Origin: Thauera propionica
Lineage (GTDB): Bacteria > Pseudomonadota > Gammaproteobacteria > Burkholderiales > Rhodocyclaceae
Direction of reading: 5' to 3'
DNA length: 64,000 nucleotides
Assembly (NCBI RefSeq): GCF_002245655.1
Contig: NZ_NOIH01000002.1
Location: 145,174-209,173, forward strand
Every line of letters begins with the position of its first letter. Within the stretch, counting starts at the first letter, position 1. The position numbers and the translations under genes were made by a program. The notes beneath the pieces were generated by a model, which was not told the origin of the DNA, made no database searches, and saw only the letters and a program-made list of their open reading frames with translations. Positions 19,752 to 29,449 of this stretch are shown here, piece by piece.

Positions 19752-20738
19752 TCAGTTGCGTCGGGCCCGCATCACGACGCGGTCACCGGCCTTCAGCTCG
19801 AGCACACCGTTCGCAGTCAGGGCGAAACCCTGGACACGCGCCGCCGCGGACATGAAGCGCTGCTCCTCGTCCATCAGCGCCGGCGCGCAGGCCATCCGCG
19901 TTGCCGCCAGCTGTGACAGGCGCAGGCCTTCGCCCGACAGCGCGTAACTGCCCGTATACCGGTTGCAGGCCGCGATGCCGGCGACCCGCCCGTCGACCGT
20001 GAAGGCCAGCGTCAAACGCGCCGGGTCCTGCACCCGGTTGCCGTCGATGTCGTTCACCTGCCAGGGCTCGCCTTGCAGCAGCGCTGCCGGGTCGCCACCG
20101 CAGCCCTTGAGCACGCGGTCCTGCCAACGCACCTCGACCACCTTCGGATGCGGCATGCCGCTCATGCTGTCCTGGCAGAGACCGTCGATCACCAGCGCAA
20201 CGAGTTCGCCACCGGCCGTAATGCCCTGGTAGCTGCGCTGTCCAGACGTATCGATGACGAGCGGCCCGGCCGCAAACGCGCGCAGTTCGCCGCCATCCGC
20301 AAGCAGTTCCATACCCTGCGCGCCGATGTCCAGCCGCCAGCCCGGCTCATTACCAACCGCACGGAACAGCGGCTTCGCGCCCTCGATCCGGCACTCGGGC
20401 TGTTCCGCGCCGTCCAACCGCAGGCGCGCAGCGTTGCCCTTCACCCAGATCTCGGTGTCGTCCTCATCCACCGACACCATCCGCATGCCCGAGGCGGTGC
20501 GCTCCGGGCGCAGCGTCCAGTTGCGGCCGTCCACGCTGAGGGTCGCCAGCTCGCCGAAGTGGCGCAGGCTCGCGACGCGCTGGCCGCAGCGGAAGCTGAC
20601 CGGCGGCTGCGGATCGAGTTCGAGCACGGCAGCCCGACCCGCGGAAGGCGTCGAGGGGGCCGAAGAACCGAACAAGGAGCAGCCGGACAGCACGACGGCC
20701 GCAGTGCTCGGCAGGAGGCAACGGGAGATCGAGGACAT
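19752..20738 (-). CDS. Three-module lipoprotein (MliC-like, COG3650-like, META/HslJ-like)
   Basis: 328 residues with a lipobox VLSGC (Cys20). The mature protein seems to hold three units. Residues ~45-125 look like the MliC lysozyme-inhibitor fold (FRCGQRVA ... WTLRPERTASGMRM). Residues ~125-225 resemble the periplasmic COG3650 unit (FRAVGNEPGWRLDIG ... LCQDSMSGMPHPKVVEVRW). Residues ~235-325 are a META/HslJ domain (WQVNDIDGNRV ... RVAGIAACNRYTGSY ... ATRMACAPALMDEEQRF). This is a stress or lysozyme-defence type envelope protein by family, not by direct evidence. It is divergent from hypA. Confidence 0.75.
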   Translation of the reverse strand: MSSISRCLLPSTAAVVLSGCSLFGSSAPSTPSAGRAAVLELDPQPPVSFRCGQRVASLRHFGELATLSVDGRNWTLRPERTASGMRMVSVDEDDTEIWVKGNAARLRLDGAEQPECRIEGAKPLFRAVGNEPGWRLDIGAQGMELLADGGELRAFAAGPLVIDTSGQRSYQGITAGGELVALVIDGLCQDSMSGMPHPKVVEVRWQDRVLKGCGGDPAALLQGEPWQVNDIDGNRVQDPARLTLAFTVDGRVAGIAACNRYTGSYALSGEGLRLSQLAATRMACAPALMDEEQRFMSAAARVQGFALTANGVLELKAGDRVVMRARRN

Positions 20739-20863
20739 GGGGATCCGGGTGGAAAAACGTGTCCGCGCATTCTATCCGCTTCGCGTACCCGGACCCGCTG
20801 TCGCGGACAATGCTTACACCTGCCACCGCGTAGCGGTAAGCTCGAGCCAGGAGGAGAAGCCCC

Positions 20864-21205
20864 ATGCATGAGATGTCCCTGGCCGTAGGCGTGCGCAGCA
20901 TCATCGAGGATGCGGCGGCTGCGAACGGCTTCGGCAGGGTCCGCCGCGTGATCCTCGAAATCGGCGAACTCGCGACCGTCGAGGTCGAGGCGCTGCGCTT
21001 TTGCCTCGACGTGGTGCTGCAGGACACGCCGGCCGCAGGCGCTTCGATCGTGGTGGAGCCCATCGCGGGAGCCGGCTGGTGTCCGGTCTGCGCGACGGCG
21101 GCACCGATGCATGCGCGCTACGAGGCGTGCCCGCACTGCGGCAGTTATCAGCTCGACGTGACCGCCGGCGACGAAATGCGCGTCAAGGCGCTGGACGTGG
21201 ACTGA
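20864..21205 (+). CDS. hypA: Hydrogenase/urease nickel metallochaperone HypA
   Basis: 113 residues. It begins MHEMSLAVG (His2 is the nickel ligand) and carries the zinc site CPVC ... [12 protein letters not shown] strong AGGAGGAG ribosome site precedes the ATG. HypA works with HypB to insert nickel into the NiFe-hydrogenase large subunit. It opens the hypA-B-F-C-D-E cluster, the order of the membrane-bound hydrogenase hyp operon of Cupriavidus necator. Confidence 0.95.
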   Translation: MHEMSLAVGVRSIIEDAAAANGFGRVRRVILEIGELATVEVEALRFCLDVVLQDTPAAGASIVVEPIAGAGWCPVCATAAPMHARYEACPHCGSYQLDVTAGDEMRVKALDVD

Positions 21206-21258
21206 ACGGGGCATCGGTTGCCGGGCGGCGGGCAAACCGAACGGAGGGAAGTGGAACC

Positions 21259-22215
21259 ATGTGTACGGTGTGTGGTTGCGGGACAGGAGAAACACGCATT
21301 GGCGCGCTCGGTGGCGGCAAGACGTCGGCGCGCCCGGGACCGGGCGCGACACGCGCCTGGCGACCACTCGCCGGCCCTGACACCACCGCCAGGCCAGACG
21401 CCGCGCCCCCGTCCGGGAGCGCATCCGCCACCACGGCAACGCGGATCGCTGCGGCTGGCGAGACAACCGCCCAGCCCGGCCATCACCACCTCGACTTCGG
21501 CACCGGCCCCGCGCGGGCGCACGCCCCCGGCCTGAGCCAGGGGCAGATGCTGAAGATCGAGCGCGACATCCTCGGCAAGAACAACGCCCGCGCCGCCGAG
21601 AACCGCGCCTGGCTGCGGGCGCGCGGCATCTTCGCGCTCAACCTGGTCTCGAGCCCGGGCTCAGGCAAGACCTCGCTGCTGGTACGCACCCTGCAGGCGC
21701 TGGGCGGACGCGTGCCGGCCGCGGTGATCGAGGGCGACCAGCAGACCGAGTTCGACGCCGAGCGCATCCGCGCCACCGGCGCACCCGCGCTGCAGATCAA
21801 CACCGGCAAGGGCTGTCACCTCGATGCCGACATGGTCGCCCGTGCGCTGCCGCGCATGGCGCTCGCCGATGGCAGCCTGCTGCTGATCGAGAACGTCGGC
21901 AACCTGGTCTGCCCGGCGGCCTTCGACCTCGGCGAAGCGCACAAGGTCGCGATCCTTTCGGTCACCGAGGGCGAGGACAAGCCGCTGAAGTACCCGGACA
22001 TGTTCGCCGCCGCCGACCTGATGCTGCTCAACAAGGTGGACCTGCTGCCCTATCTCCGCTTCGATACCGCACGCGCCATCGACTACGCGCTGCGGGTGAA
22101 TCCGCGGCTGCGCGTGATCCGCAGCTCGGCCACCAGCGGCGAAGGCATCGACGAATGGCTGGCGTGGATCGACGCCGGCCTGGCTGCCGCACACGCGTCG
22201 GCGCGACGGGCATGA
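21259..22215 (+). CDS. hypB: Hydrogenase nickel incorporation GTPase HypB
   Basis: 318 residues from an ATG at 21259 with GGAGGGAA upstream. The N-terminus MCTVCGCG carries the high-affinity CxxCGC nickel motif. A Pro/Ala/Thr-rich linker (~20-90) holds only one short GHHHLD histidine run, so nickel storage is limited. The GTPase domain has [11 protein letters not shown] (P-loop ~131-140), [26 protein letters not shown] and NKVDLLPY. It delivers nickel with HypA in a GTP-dependent way. The stop overlaps the hypF start (ATGA). Confidence 0.95.
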   Translation: MCTVCGCGTGETRIGALGGGKTSARPGPGATRAWRPLAGPDTTARPDAAPPSGSASATTATRIAAAGETTAQPGHHHLDFGTGPARAHAPGLSQGQMLKIERDILGKNNARAAENRAWLRARGIFALNLVSSPGSGKTSLLVRTLQALGGRVPAAVIEGDQQTEFDAERIRATGAPALQINTGKGCHLDADMVARALPRMALADGSLLLIENVGNLVCPAAFDLGEAHKVAILSVTEGEDKPLKYPDMFAAADLMLLNKVDLLPYLRFDTARAIDYALRVNPRLRVIRSSATSGEGIDEWLAWIDAGLAAAHASARRA

Positions 22216-23507
22216 GCGGCCAGCCCGATCCACAGCCGCGGCCGCCCCACAGCAACCCGGTCGTGACGCCGGCACCGGCCAGCGGCGGAGGCGAGTTGGC
22301 GCCAGGCCCGGAGATCCGCTTCACCGAAGGGCTCGCCGGCAACGGACACCCCCTGCCCATCCTTGCGCTCGGCGCCTGGTTCAAGCACGCGGCCTGCCTA
22401 CTGGAACGCGATCGCGCGCGGTTCGGCCCCAATCTGGGCGACCTCGACAACGCCGACGCCTGCCGCGGCGTCGAGCCGGCTGCCGAAGCGCTGCTCGCGC
22501 AGGCGGATGGCCGCGTGCGCGCCGTTGCCCACGACCTCCACCCGGACTTCCACTCCACCCACGTCGCCGCCGCGCTCGCGGCGCGGCTGGGGGTGCCGGC
22601 GATCGGCGTGCAGCACCACCACGCCCACGTCGCCGCGGTGCTTGCCGAGCACGCACGCTTCGATGCGCGCCCGGTGCTCGGCCTCGCGCTCGACGGCGTC
22701 GGTCTCGGCACCGACGGCGAAGCCTGGGGCGGCGAACTGCTGTGGGTCGCCGGCGCACACTTCGTGCGCCTCGGCCACCTGCGTCCGCTGCGCCTGCCAG
22801 GCGGCGACCGCGCCGCACGCGAACCCTGGCGCATGGCCGCCGCCCTGCTGCACGCCTGCGGCCGCGGCGACGAGATCGCGGGCCGCTTCGCCACTCAGCC
22901 GGCAGCAGCGATGCTCGGCCAGGTCCTCGCGCGCCCAGCCCTGTGCCCGGCCACCTCCAGCCTGGGTCGTCATTTCGATGCCGCGGCCGCCCTGCTCGGG
23001 CTGTGCGAAGTAATGCAGACGGAGGCCGAGGCCGCCATCGCCCTCGAACAGCTCGCCGCCCGCAGCACCGCGCCCGCCGTCTCGCCTGACGACTGGCGGA
23101 TCGCGCAGGTGACGGTAACGCACGGGCCCGCGGATCCCTCATCCGAAGCCTCACCATCGATCGGCGCGCTGCCACCCGACGTCAGGCTGCAACTCGACCT
23201 GCACCCCCTGCTGCTGCGCCTCGCCGACGAGCCCGATGCCGGGCGGGGCGCGGCCTGCTTCCACGCCGCGCTGGCCGCCGCACTGACCGAATGGGTCGCC
23301 ACGGCACGCCGCCTCACGGGCTGCGACACGGTGGTGCTGTCCGGCGGTTGCCTGCACAATCGCCTGCTGTCCGCTGCACTGCACGCCAGCCTGCCGGCCC
23401 TGGGCTGCGAGGTGCTCGGCGCACGACGCCTGTCGCCGGGCGACGCCGGCCTCGCGCTGGGCCAGGCCTGGGTCGCCCTGAACCAACTCGCTGCCAAGGA
23501 AACCTGA
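22212..23507 (+). CDS. hypF: N-terminally truncated HypF (Kae1-like carbamoyltransferase part only)
   Basis: 431 residues against about 750-800 for full-length HypF. The acylphosphatase domain, both Cys4 zinc fingers and the YrdC-like domain are all missing. The remaining part is the Kae1/TobZ-like domain: [28 protein letters not shown] (metal-binding His, ~134-147), [20 protein letters not shown] and [15 protein letters not shown]. The start is an ATG overlapping hypB (ATGA), followed by a Pro-rich tail with no homology. Full HypF makes carbamoyl-AMP with YrdC and transfers the carbamoyl group to HypE. A similar short HypF1 is known in Cupriavidus necator, so this may be a functional short form. 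Confidence 0.9.
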   Translation: MSGQPDPQPRPPHSNPVVTPAPASGGGELAPGPEIRFTEGLAGNGHPLPILALGAWFKHAACLLERDRARFGPNLGDLDNADACRGVEPAAEALLAQADGRVRAVAHDLHPDFHSTHVAAALAARLGVPAIGVQHHHAHVAAVLAEHARFDARPVLGLALDGVGLGTDGEAWGGELLWVAGAHFVRLGHLRPLRLPGGDRAAREPWRMAAALLHACGRGDEIAGRFATQPAAAMLGQVLARPALCPATSSLGRHFDAAAALLGLCEVMQTEAEAAIALEQLAARSTAPAVSPDDWRIAQVTVTHGPADPSSEASPSIGALPPDVRLQLDLHPLLLRLADEPDAGRGAACFHAALAAALTEWVATARRLTGCDTVVLSGGCLHNRLLSAALHASLPALGCEVLGARRLSPGDAGLALGQAWVALNQLAAKET

Positions 23508-23509
23508 AC

Positions 23510-23770
23510 ATGTGTCTCGCCCTTCCCGCCCGCATCGTCGAATTGCTCGACGGCGACCGTTGCCGCGTGGAGCTCGGCGGCGTGCGCAAGGAGATCTCGC
23601 TCGCGCTGATCGACGGTGCGGCCGTCGGCGACTACGTGATCGTGCACGTGGGCTACGCGCTCACGAAGCTTGACCCCGAGGAAGCCGCGCAGACGCTGGC
23701 GCTGTTCGCCGAGGCCGGGCTCGATCCGGCCACAGCCTTCGCGCAGGACGACACGGCCACACCGCAATGA
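23510..23770 (+). CDS. hypC: Hydrogenase maturation chaperone HypC
   Basis: 86 residues. It begins [13 protein letters not shown] with the essential Cys2, followed by [14 protein letters not shown] and [17 protein letters not shown], the standard HypC fold. HypC pairs with HypD to assemble the Fe(CN)2CO unit and carries it to the large subunit. It lies two bases after hypF and overlaps hypD by four bases (ATGA). Confidence 0.96.
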   Translation: MCLALPARIVELLDGDRCRVELGGVRKEISLALIDGAAVGDYVIVHVGYALTKLDPEEAAQTLALFAEAGLDPATAFAQDDTATPQ

Positions 23771-24942
23771 AGTACGTCGACGAGTTCCGCGACCAGGCGC
23801 TTGCCGCCGGCCTGGCGCGCGCGATCGCGCACGAGGCCGGCACCGGCCGCGACTACGCCTTCATGGAGTTCTGCGGCGGCCACACCCACACCCTGTCGCG
23901 CTACGGCATCGCCGACCTGCTGCCGCCCACGCTGCGCATGATCCACGGCCCCGGCTGCCCGGTTTGCGTGCTGCCGATCGGCCGCGTGGACATGGCGATC
24001 CGGCTGGCGCTGTCGCGCCCCGGGGTCATCCTGTGCACCTACGGCGACTGCCTGCGCGTGCCCGCGTCCGACGGCCTGTCGCTGCTGAAGGCGAAGGCGC
24101 TTGGTGCCGACGTGCGCATGGTGTATTCGGCCGCCGACGCGCTCGCACTGGCCCAGCGCGAACCCGGACGCGAGGTGGTGTTCTTCGCCATCGGCTTCGA
24201 GACCACCACGCCGCCCACCGCGCTGGTGCTGCGCCAGGCCGCGCAACAGGGTCTCGCCAACTTCAGCGTGATCTGCAACCACGTGCTGACACCTGCGGCG
24301 ATCGCCGCCATCCTCGAGCCGCCCGGCGGCAACGCCCCGCAGGCGGTGCACATCGACGGCTTCATCGGACCGGCCCACGTGTCGACGATCATCGGCAGCC
24401 GGCCCTACGAGGCCTTCGCCGCGACCCACGGCAAGCCGGTGGTCATCGCCGGCTTCGAGCCGCTTGACGTCATGCAGGCCATCCTGATGCTGCTGCGCCA
24501 GGTGAATACCGGCCGCGCCGAAGTGGAAAACGAATTCACCCGCGCCGTTACCCGTGACGGCAACCTCAAGGCCCAGGCTCTGGTCGCGGAAGTCTTCGAG
24601 CCGCGTGCTAGCTTCGAATGGCGCGGACTGGGTACGCTGCCGGATTCGGCGCTGCGCATCCGTCCTGCCTTCGCGGCCTGGGATGCCGAAACGAAGTTCG
24701 GCCTCGACTACACGCCCGTGCCGGACAACAAGGCCTGCGAATGCGGCGCCATCCTGCGCGGGGTGAAGGCCCCCATCGACTGCAAGCTGTTCGGCACCGT
24801 GTGCACGCCCGAGACGCCGATGGGTTCGTGCATGGTGTCCTCCGAGGGCGCCTGCGCCGCGCACTACAACTACGGGCGCTTTCGCGACGTGCCGGTGCAG
24901 GTCACCGACACAGCCGCGTCCCGGAACCAGGAAACCGCATGA
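23767..24942 (+). CDS. hypD: Hydrogenase maturation iron-sulfur protein HypD
   Basis: 391 residues. All hallmarks are present: [50 protein letters not shown], and the C-terminal cysteine-rich region ([27 protein letters not shown]) that holds the [4Fe-4S] cluster. HypD with HypC is the scaffold for the Fe(CN)2CO moiety. It overlaps both hypC and hypE by ATGA junctions, indicating tight coupling. Confidence 0.97.
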   Translation: MKYVDEFRDQALAAGLARAIAHEAGTGRDYAFMEFCGGHTHTLSRYGIADLLPPTLRMIHGPGCPVCVLPIGRVDMAIRLALSRPGVILCTYGDCLRVPASDGLSLLKAKALGADVRMVYSAADALALAQREPGREVVFFAIGFETTTPPTALVLRQAAQQGLANFSVICNHVLTPAAIAAILEPPGGNAPQAVHIDGFIGPAHVSTIIGSRPYEAFAATHGKPVVIAGFEPLDVMQAILMLLRQVNTGRAEVENEFTRAVTRDGNLKAQALVAEVFEPRASFEWRGLGTLPDSALRIRPAFAAWDAETKFGLDYTPVPDNKACECGAILRGVKAPIDCKLFGTVCTPETPMGSCMVSSEGACAAHYNYGRFRDVPVQVTDTAASRNQETA

Positions 24943-26000
24943 GCACCGTGAAACCCGGCTACGCCCGCCCGCTGGACCTGCGCAAGGGTCGCGTCGACCT
25001 TGCCTTCGGCGCAGGCGGACGCGCAATGGCGCAGCTTGTCACCGAACTGTTCGCGCGCGCCTTGGCCAACGACTACCTGGAACGCGGCGATGACGGCGCG
25101 GTGCTGCCTGCCCCGGGTCCGGGCGAGCGCCTGGTGATGTCGACCGACGGCCATGTGGTGAGCCCGTTGTTCTTCCCCGGCGGCAACATCGGCAGCCTGT
25201 CGGTGCATGGCACGGTGAACGACCTCGCGGTGATGGGCGCGCGCCCGCTGTATCTGGCAGCCGGCTTCATCCTGGAGGAAGGCTATCCACTCGCCGATCT
25301 CGCCCGCATCGTCGAATCGATGGCCGCCGCCGCGCGCGCGGCCGGCGTCCAGGTCGTCACCGGCGACACCAAGGTGGTCGAGCAGGGCAAGGGCGACGGC
25401 GTGTTCATCACCACCACCGGGATCGGCGCCCTGCCCGCCGGGCGCGACCCGGGCGGCGCACGGGCGCGGCCGGGCGACGTGGTGCTGGTGTCGGGACGCC
25501 TCGGCGAGCACGGCATGGCGATAATGGCGCAGCGCGAATCGCTCGCCTTCGATTCCGAGATCGTCTCCGACAGCGCGGCGCTGAACGGCCTGGTCGAGGC
25601 GCTGTACGCGGCCGCGCCTGCCGACGCGATCCGCGTGCTGCGCGACCCCACCCGCGGCGGCCTGGCGACCACGCTGAACGAGATCGCCGCGCAATCGGGG
25701 GTGGGCATGGAACTCGACGAGGTGGCGATCCCGGTGTCGCCGCAGGTGCGGGCGGCCTGCGAGCTGCTGGGGCTCGATCCGCTCTATGTCGCCAACGAAG
25801 GCAAGCTGGTAGCGCTGTGCGCGCCCGAACACGCCGATGCCCTGCTCGCCGCAATGCGCGCCCATCCGCTCGGCAGCGAGGCGGCGCGCATCGGCATCAT
25901 CACCGCCGACCCGCAGCATTTCGTGCAATTGCGCACCGGCGTCGGCGGGCGGCGGATGGTGGATTGGCTCGCCGGCGAGCAACTCCCCCGGATCTGCTGA
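24939..26000 (+). CDS. hypE: Carbamoyl dehydratase HypE
   Basis: 353 residues. The N-terminus has FGAGGRAMAQLV, the ATP/acid site has MSTDGHVVSPLFFPGGNIG, then VNDLAVMGA, VVTGDTKVVEQGK and DPTRGGLATTLNE. It ends in PRIC, the conserved C-terminal Cys that accepts the carbamoyl group from HypF and is dehydrated to thiocyanate. It closes the hyp operon; neither hypX nor structural genes follow. Confidence 0.97.
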   Translation: MSTVKPGYARPLDLRKGRVDLAFGAGGRAMAQLVTELFARALANDYLERGDDGAVLPAPGPGERLVMSTDGHVVSPLFFPGGNIGSLSVHGTVNDLAVMGARPLYLAAGFILEEGYPLADLARIVESMAAAARAAGVQVVTGDTKVVEQGKGDGVFITTTGIGALPAGRDPGGARARPGDVVLVSGRLGEHGMAIMAQRESLAFDSEIVSDSAALNGLVEALYAAAPADAIRVLRDPTRGGLATTLNEIAAQSGVGMELDEVAIPVSPQVRAACELLGLDPLYVANEGKLVALCAPEHADALLAAMRAHPLGSEAARIGIITADPQHFVQLRTGVGGRRMVDWLAGEQLPRIC

Positions 26001-26206
26001 AACGGGCGCGAGACCGGCGGCCCGGCCCGCCGTGGACGCCAGGTCCGTCGCGGCATCATGCCGCCTTACAACTCATTACCGCGCGATACACACAAGGGCG
26101 ACGAGTCGGCCTATCGTTCGATCCGAGACAGCAGGGAGGCTTGGACCGGGTGGCCGGGGCGATCGCCCCGGCGCCCGCCTCCAGCCGACGTGCAAAGGAC
26201 GATGCG

Positions 26207-26872
26207 ATGCGCTTTCCATTCCGACTGTGGCCCCTTGCCCTCGCCGCCGGCGCGGCACTGGGCGGATGCGCAGTCGTGCCCGCCGAACGCTACGAAGTCC
26301 GGGAACACCGCGACGTCTATTACGGCTACGGCGACGAGACGGTGATCATCACCTCGACGCCGCGCGTGGAGTATCGCGGCTACCCGCCGGCGGTCGGCTA
26401 CGTCTGGATCGACGGCTACTGGAACCGGGTCGGTGCGCGCCAGGTTTGGGTGCCCGGCTACTGGCGCCCGCCGCACGCGCATCCGCGACCGATTGTTCGC
26501 GATCGTGACCATGGCCGCGACGACGATCGCAGGTCTCACTGGCGCGAAGAGCGCCGCAGTGATGACCGTGATCGTGCCCGCGAACGTGACCGCTCGCCAT
26601 CCGGGTCGCGCGACAGCTTCAGCCGCGATCGTGATCGCGACGCCGACGGCACACGACAACGCAGCGAGGTGCGCACGCCAGCATTGCTCGGCGCCTCGCG
26701 CAACCGCGGCGATGGCCCGGTCACGGCCGGCGAGCGCCGCGAACCGCGCGGTGAAAAGCGCGACGACCGACGCGACTCACCGCGCCTCATTCGGGATCGC
26801 GACCGCGACGATGACAGGCGGGACGCAAGACCTGACTGGCGCACGCAAATGCAGTCGATCCGCGCCGATTGA
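26207..26872 (+). CDS. WxxGxW-repeat lipoprotein with long Arg/Asp-rich tail
   Basis: 221 residues from an ATG at 26207 with AAAGGAC upstream. The lipobox is ALGGC (Cys21). Residues ~35-85 carry the YxWxxGxW repeats (YVWIDGYWNR and VWVPGYWRPP) typical of small periplasmic WxxGxW/BcpO-type proteins. From about residue 95 to the end the sequence is almost only Arg, Asp, Ser and Glu in short alternating runs, a highly charged disordered tail. It is 206 bp after hypE and not obviously part of that operon. The role is unknown. Confidence 0.7.
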   Translation: MRFPFRLWPLALAAGAALGGCAVVPAERYEVREHRDVYYGYGDETVIITSTPRVEYRGYPPAVGYVWIDGYWNRVGARQVWVPGYWRPPHAHPRPIVRDRDHGRDDDRRSHWREERRSDDRDRARERDRSPSGSRDSFSRDRDRDADGTRQRSEVRTPALLGASRNRGDGPVTAGERREPRGEKRDDRRDSPRLIRDRDRDDDRRDARPDWRTQMQSIRAD

Positions 26873-27008
26873 TCGCCCGTGCCGGGCGTCGGCGAGGTTG
26901 CTCAGTTGCCGCATCGCAGCGAGAATCACGCCTTTGGTGCCGCCACCCGCGGTACCGCGTTCCGGCGTGCCCATCCTGCGCGCCTTCTTGACCCGCTCAG
27001 GCAAAACC

Positions 27009-27812
27009 ATGAAGAAACTTTCCTCGCTGCTGTTGCTCTCCCTCACCGCCTGCGTCCTGCTCACCGGCTGCGGCAAGAACGAAACCGCGCCGGCCACGCA
27101 AACCGCCGCCCCTGCGCCCGCGGCCCCCACGAAGATCGTCATCGGCCTCGACGACAACTTCCCGCCGATGGGTTTCCGCAACGAGAAGAACGAACTCGTC
27201 GGCTTCGACATCGACCTCGCCAAGGAAGCTGCCAAGCGCCTCGGCATCGAGGTCGAGTTCAAGCCGATCGACTGGAGCGCCAAGGAGGCCGAACTGAACG
27301 GCAAGCGTGTCGATGCGCTGTGGAACGGCCTCACCATCACCGAAGAGCGCCGGAAGAACATCGGCTTCACCACCGCCTACATGGAGAACCACCAGATCAT
27401 CGTGGTGCCGGCCAACTCGGCGGTGAAGACCAAGGCCGACCTCGCCGACAAGGTCATCGGCATCCAGGACGGCAGCAGCGCGATCGACGCGGTGCAGAAG
27501 GACCCGATCGCGGCTTCCTTCAAGGAGCTGAAGAAGTTCGGCGACAACGTCACCGCGCTGATGGACCTGACCACCGGTCGCCTGGACGCCGTGGTGCTGG
27601 ACGAAGTCGTGGGCCGCTACTACACCGCCAAGAAGCCCGGCGAGTATGTGGTGCTCGATGACCACTTCGGCACCGAGGAATACGGCGTTGGCACCCGCAA
27701 GGACGACACCGAGCTGCTGGCCAGGCTGCAGAAGGCGATGGACGACATGAAGGCCGACGGCAGCGCCGCACGCATCTCGACCGAGTGGTTCGGCAAGGAC
27801 ATCATCAAGTAA
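27009..27812 (+). CDS. Polar amino-acid ABC transporter substrate-binding lipoprotein
   Basis: 267 residues. The lipobox is LLTGC (Cys21), so it is anchored at the membrane. After a Pro/Ala linker the SBP family-3 fold begins: KIVIGLDDNFPPMGFRN, VGFDIDLAKEAAKRLG, WNGLTITEERR, VIGIQDGSSAIDAV and LVLDEVV-like segments. This fold binds polar amino acids such as Glu/Gln/Cys/His. The permease and ATPase genes follow at 27993 and 28627, with a stem-loop between. Confidence 0.92.
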   Translation: MKKLSSLLLLSLTACVLLTGCGKNETAPATQTAAPAPAAPTKIVIGLDDNFPPMGFRNEKNELVGFDIDLAKEAAKRLGIEVEFKPIDWSAKEAELNGKRVDALWNGLTITEERRKNIGFTTAYMENHQIIVVPANSAVKTKADLADKVIGIQDGSSAIDAVQKDPIAASFKELKKFGDNVTALMDLTTGRLDAVVLDEVVGRYYTAKKPGEYVVLDDHFGTEEYGVGTRKDDTELLARLQKAMDDMKADGSAARISTEWFGKDIIK

Positions 27813-27876
27813 GCCGCCCCGGAGTCGCGCAGGGCGTGCCCGATCCGGTACGCCTGCGCCCCTTCCTGACGCTGCA

Positions 27877-27904
27877 CGGCGCCTGACACGGCGCCGCATT
27901 TTTT
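27877..27904 (+). terminator. Stem-loop with T-run between binding protein and permease genes
   Basis: Arms CGGCGCC (27877-27883) and GGCGCCG (27890-27896) with a six-base loop, then CA and six T. It looks like an intrinsic terminator or partial attenuator, which would give more binding-protein mRNA than permease mRNA. Confidence 0.65.
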
Positions 27905-27992
27905 GCCGGCGCCGCGATCGCCGCTTCCGGACTCGCGACCGGGCTCACCGCCCCGCCGGCTTCGCGCCCCGCGCACTTCCCGGAGTCCGCTC

Positions 27993-28643
27993 ATGGACTA
28001 CATCCTCAGCATCCTCGGCCCGCTCGCCGAAGGCTCGCTGGTCACGCTCAAGCTCTTCTTCATCACGCTCGCGCTGGCGGTGCCGCTCGGCCTGGCGCTG
28101 GCGCTGATCCGCATCTCGCGCTTCACCGTCGCCAGTCAGGCGGTCAATGGCTACATCTGGCTGATGCGCGGCACACCGCTGATGCTGCAACTGCTGTTCA
28201 TCTACTTTGCGCTGCCCTTCGTGCCGGTGATCGGCATTCGCCTGCCGGACTTCCCGGCAGCGATCGTGGCCTTCGCGCTGAACTACGCCGCCTATTTCGC
28301 CGAGATCTTCCGCGCCGGCATCCAGTCCATCGACCGCGGCCAGTACGAAGGCGCGAAGGTCCTGGGGTTCAGCTACAGCCAGACCATGCGCCGCATCGTG
28401 CTGCCGCAGGTGGTCAAGCGCATCCTGCCGCCAATGAGCAACGAGACCATCACCCTGGTCAAGGACACCTCGCTGATCTACGTGCTCGCGCTCAACGACC
28501 TGCTGCGCGCCGCGCGCGGCATCGTGCAGCGCGACTTCACGATCACCCCCTTCATCGTCGCCGCCGGCTTCTACCTGCTGATGACGCTGGTGCTGACCTG
28601 GCTGTTCCAGCGCCTGGAGAAACGCCATGCCGTCTATGACTGA
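27993..28643 (+). CDS. Polar amino-acid ABC transporter permease
   Basis: 216 residues, ATG at 27993 with CGGAGT upstream. It has about five membrane helices and the HisM/GlnP-type hallmark: RGTPLMLQLLFIYF, AYFAEIFRAGIQSIDRGQYEGAKVLGFSYSQTMRRIVLPQ (EAA loop contacting the ATPase) and NETITLVKDTSL. Only one permease gene is present, so it probably forms a homodimer. It overlaps the ATPase gene by 17 bases. Confidence 0.93.
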   Translation: MDYILSILGPLAEGSLVTLKLFFITLALAVPLGLALALIRISRFTVASQAVNGYIWLMRGTPLMLQLLFIYFALPFVPVIGIRLPDFPAAIVAFALNYAAYFAEIFRAGIQSIDRGQYEGAKVLGFSYSQTMRRIVLPQVVKRILPPMSNETITLVKDTSLIYVLALNDLLRAARGIVQRDFTITPFIVAAGFYLLMTLVLTWLFQRLEKRHAVYD

Positions 28644-29418
28644 GCCCGCAACGGTGAATGGGCCGATGATTCTCGCCGAAGGCATCCGCAAGCGCTTCGG
28701 CGCGCACGAGGTCCTCAAGGGCGTGTCGCTGACGCTCGCCAAGGGCGAGGTGGTGGCGGTGATCGGCCCCTCCGGCTCGGGCAAGAGCACCCTCCTGCGC
28801 TGCCTGAACCACCTCGAGACCATCGACGCCGGACGGCTCGTCATCGAAGGCGACGTGCTCGCCGACAACGACGCCAGCGGCCACGCGCGCTACGTCGCCG
28901 ACGCCGAGGTCCGCCGCATCTGCCGTCGCATGGGCATGGTGTTCCAGCACTTCAACCTGTTCCCGCACCTCACCGTGCTGCAGAACGTCATCGAGGCGCC
29001 GGTCACGGTGAAGGGACTGAAGCGCGAGGCGATCCTGCCCAAGGCGGAAGAACTGCTGAGGAAGGTGGGCCTGTACGACAAGCGAGATGCCTACCCGTCA
29101 CGGCTGTCCGGCGGCCAGAAGCAGCGCGTGGCGATTGCGCGCGCGCTGGCGATGGAGCCGGACATCATGCTGTTCGACGAGCCTACCTCGGCGCTCGACC
29201 CGGAGCTGACCGGCGAGGTGCTGCGCACCATGCGCCAGCTCGCCGACGAACACATGACCATGCTGGTGGTGACACACGAGATGGGTTTTGCGCGCGAAGT
29301 GGCGAGCCGGGTGGTGTTCATGGACGGCGGCGAGCTGATCGAGTCGCAGCCGGCGGCGGCGTTCTTCGCCAGCCCGCAGCATCCGCGCACGCGCGCCTTC
29401 CTTGACAGCATGCTCTGA
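28627..29418 (+). CDS. Polar amino-acid ABC transporter ATP-binding protein
   Basis: 263 residues. Walker A is GPSGSGKSTLL, Q-loop is VFQHFNLFPHLTV, signature is LSGGQKQRVAIARALA, Walker B is IMLFDEPTSALDPEL and the switch His is in VVTHEMG. It matches the GlnQ/HisP family of cytoplasmic ATPases. A HisP-type insert is visible as a few extra residues (DNDASGHARYVADAEVRR) before the Q-loop. It completes the three-gene transporter. Confidence 0.95.
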   Translation: MPSMTEPATVNGPMILAEGIRKRFGAHEVLKGVSLTLAKGEVVAVIGPSGSGKSTLLRCLNHLETIDAGRLVIEGDVLADNDASGHARYVADAEVRRICRRMGMVFQHFNLFPHLTVLQNVIEAPVTVKGLKREAILPKAEELLRKVGLYDKRDAYPSRLSGGQKQRVAIARALAMEPDIMLFDEPTSALDPELTGEVLRTMRQLADEHMTMLVVTHEMGFAREVASRVVFMDGGELIESQPAAAFFASPQHPRTRAFLDSML

Positions 29419-29449
29419 GGCCCGGGCGCGGCGCCGGTTTCGTCCACGG

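Noticed and set aside
20739..20863. Sigma-54 promoter before hypA
   Set aside because: No TGGCAC/TTGC pair at the right spacing could be found.
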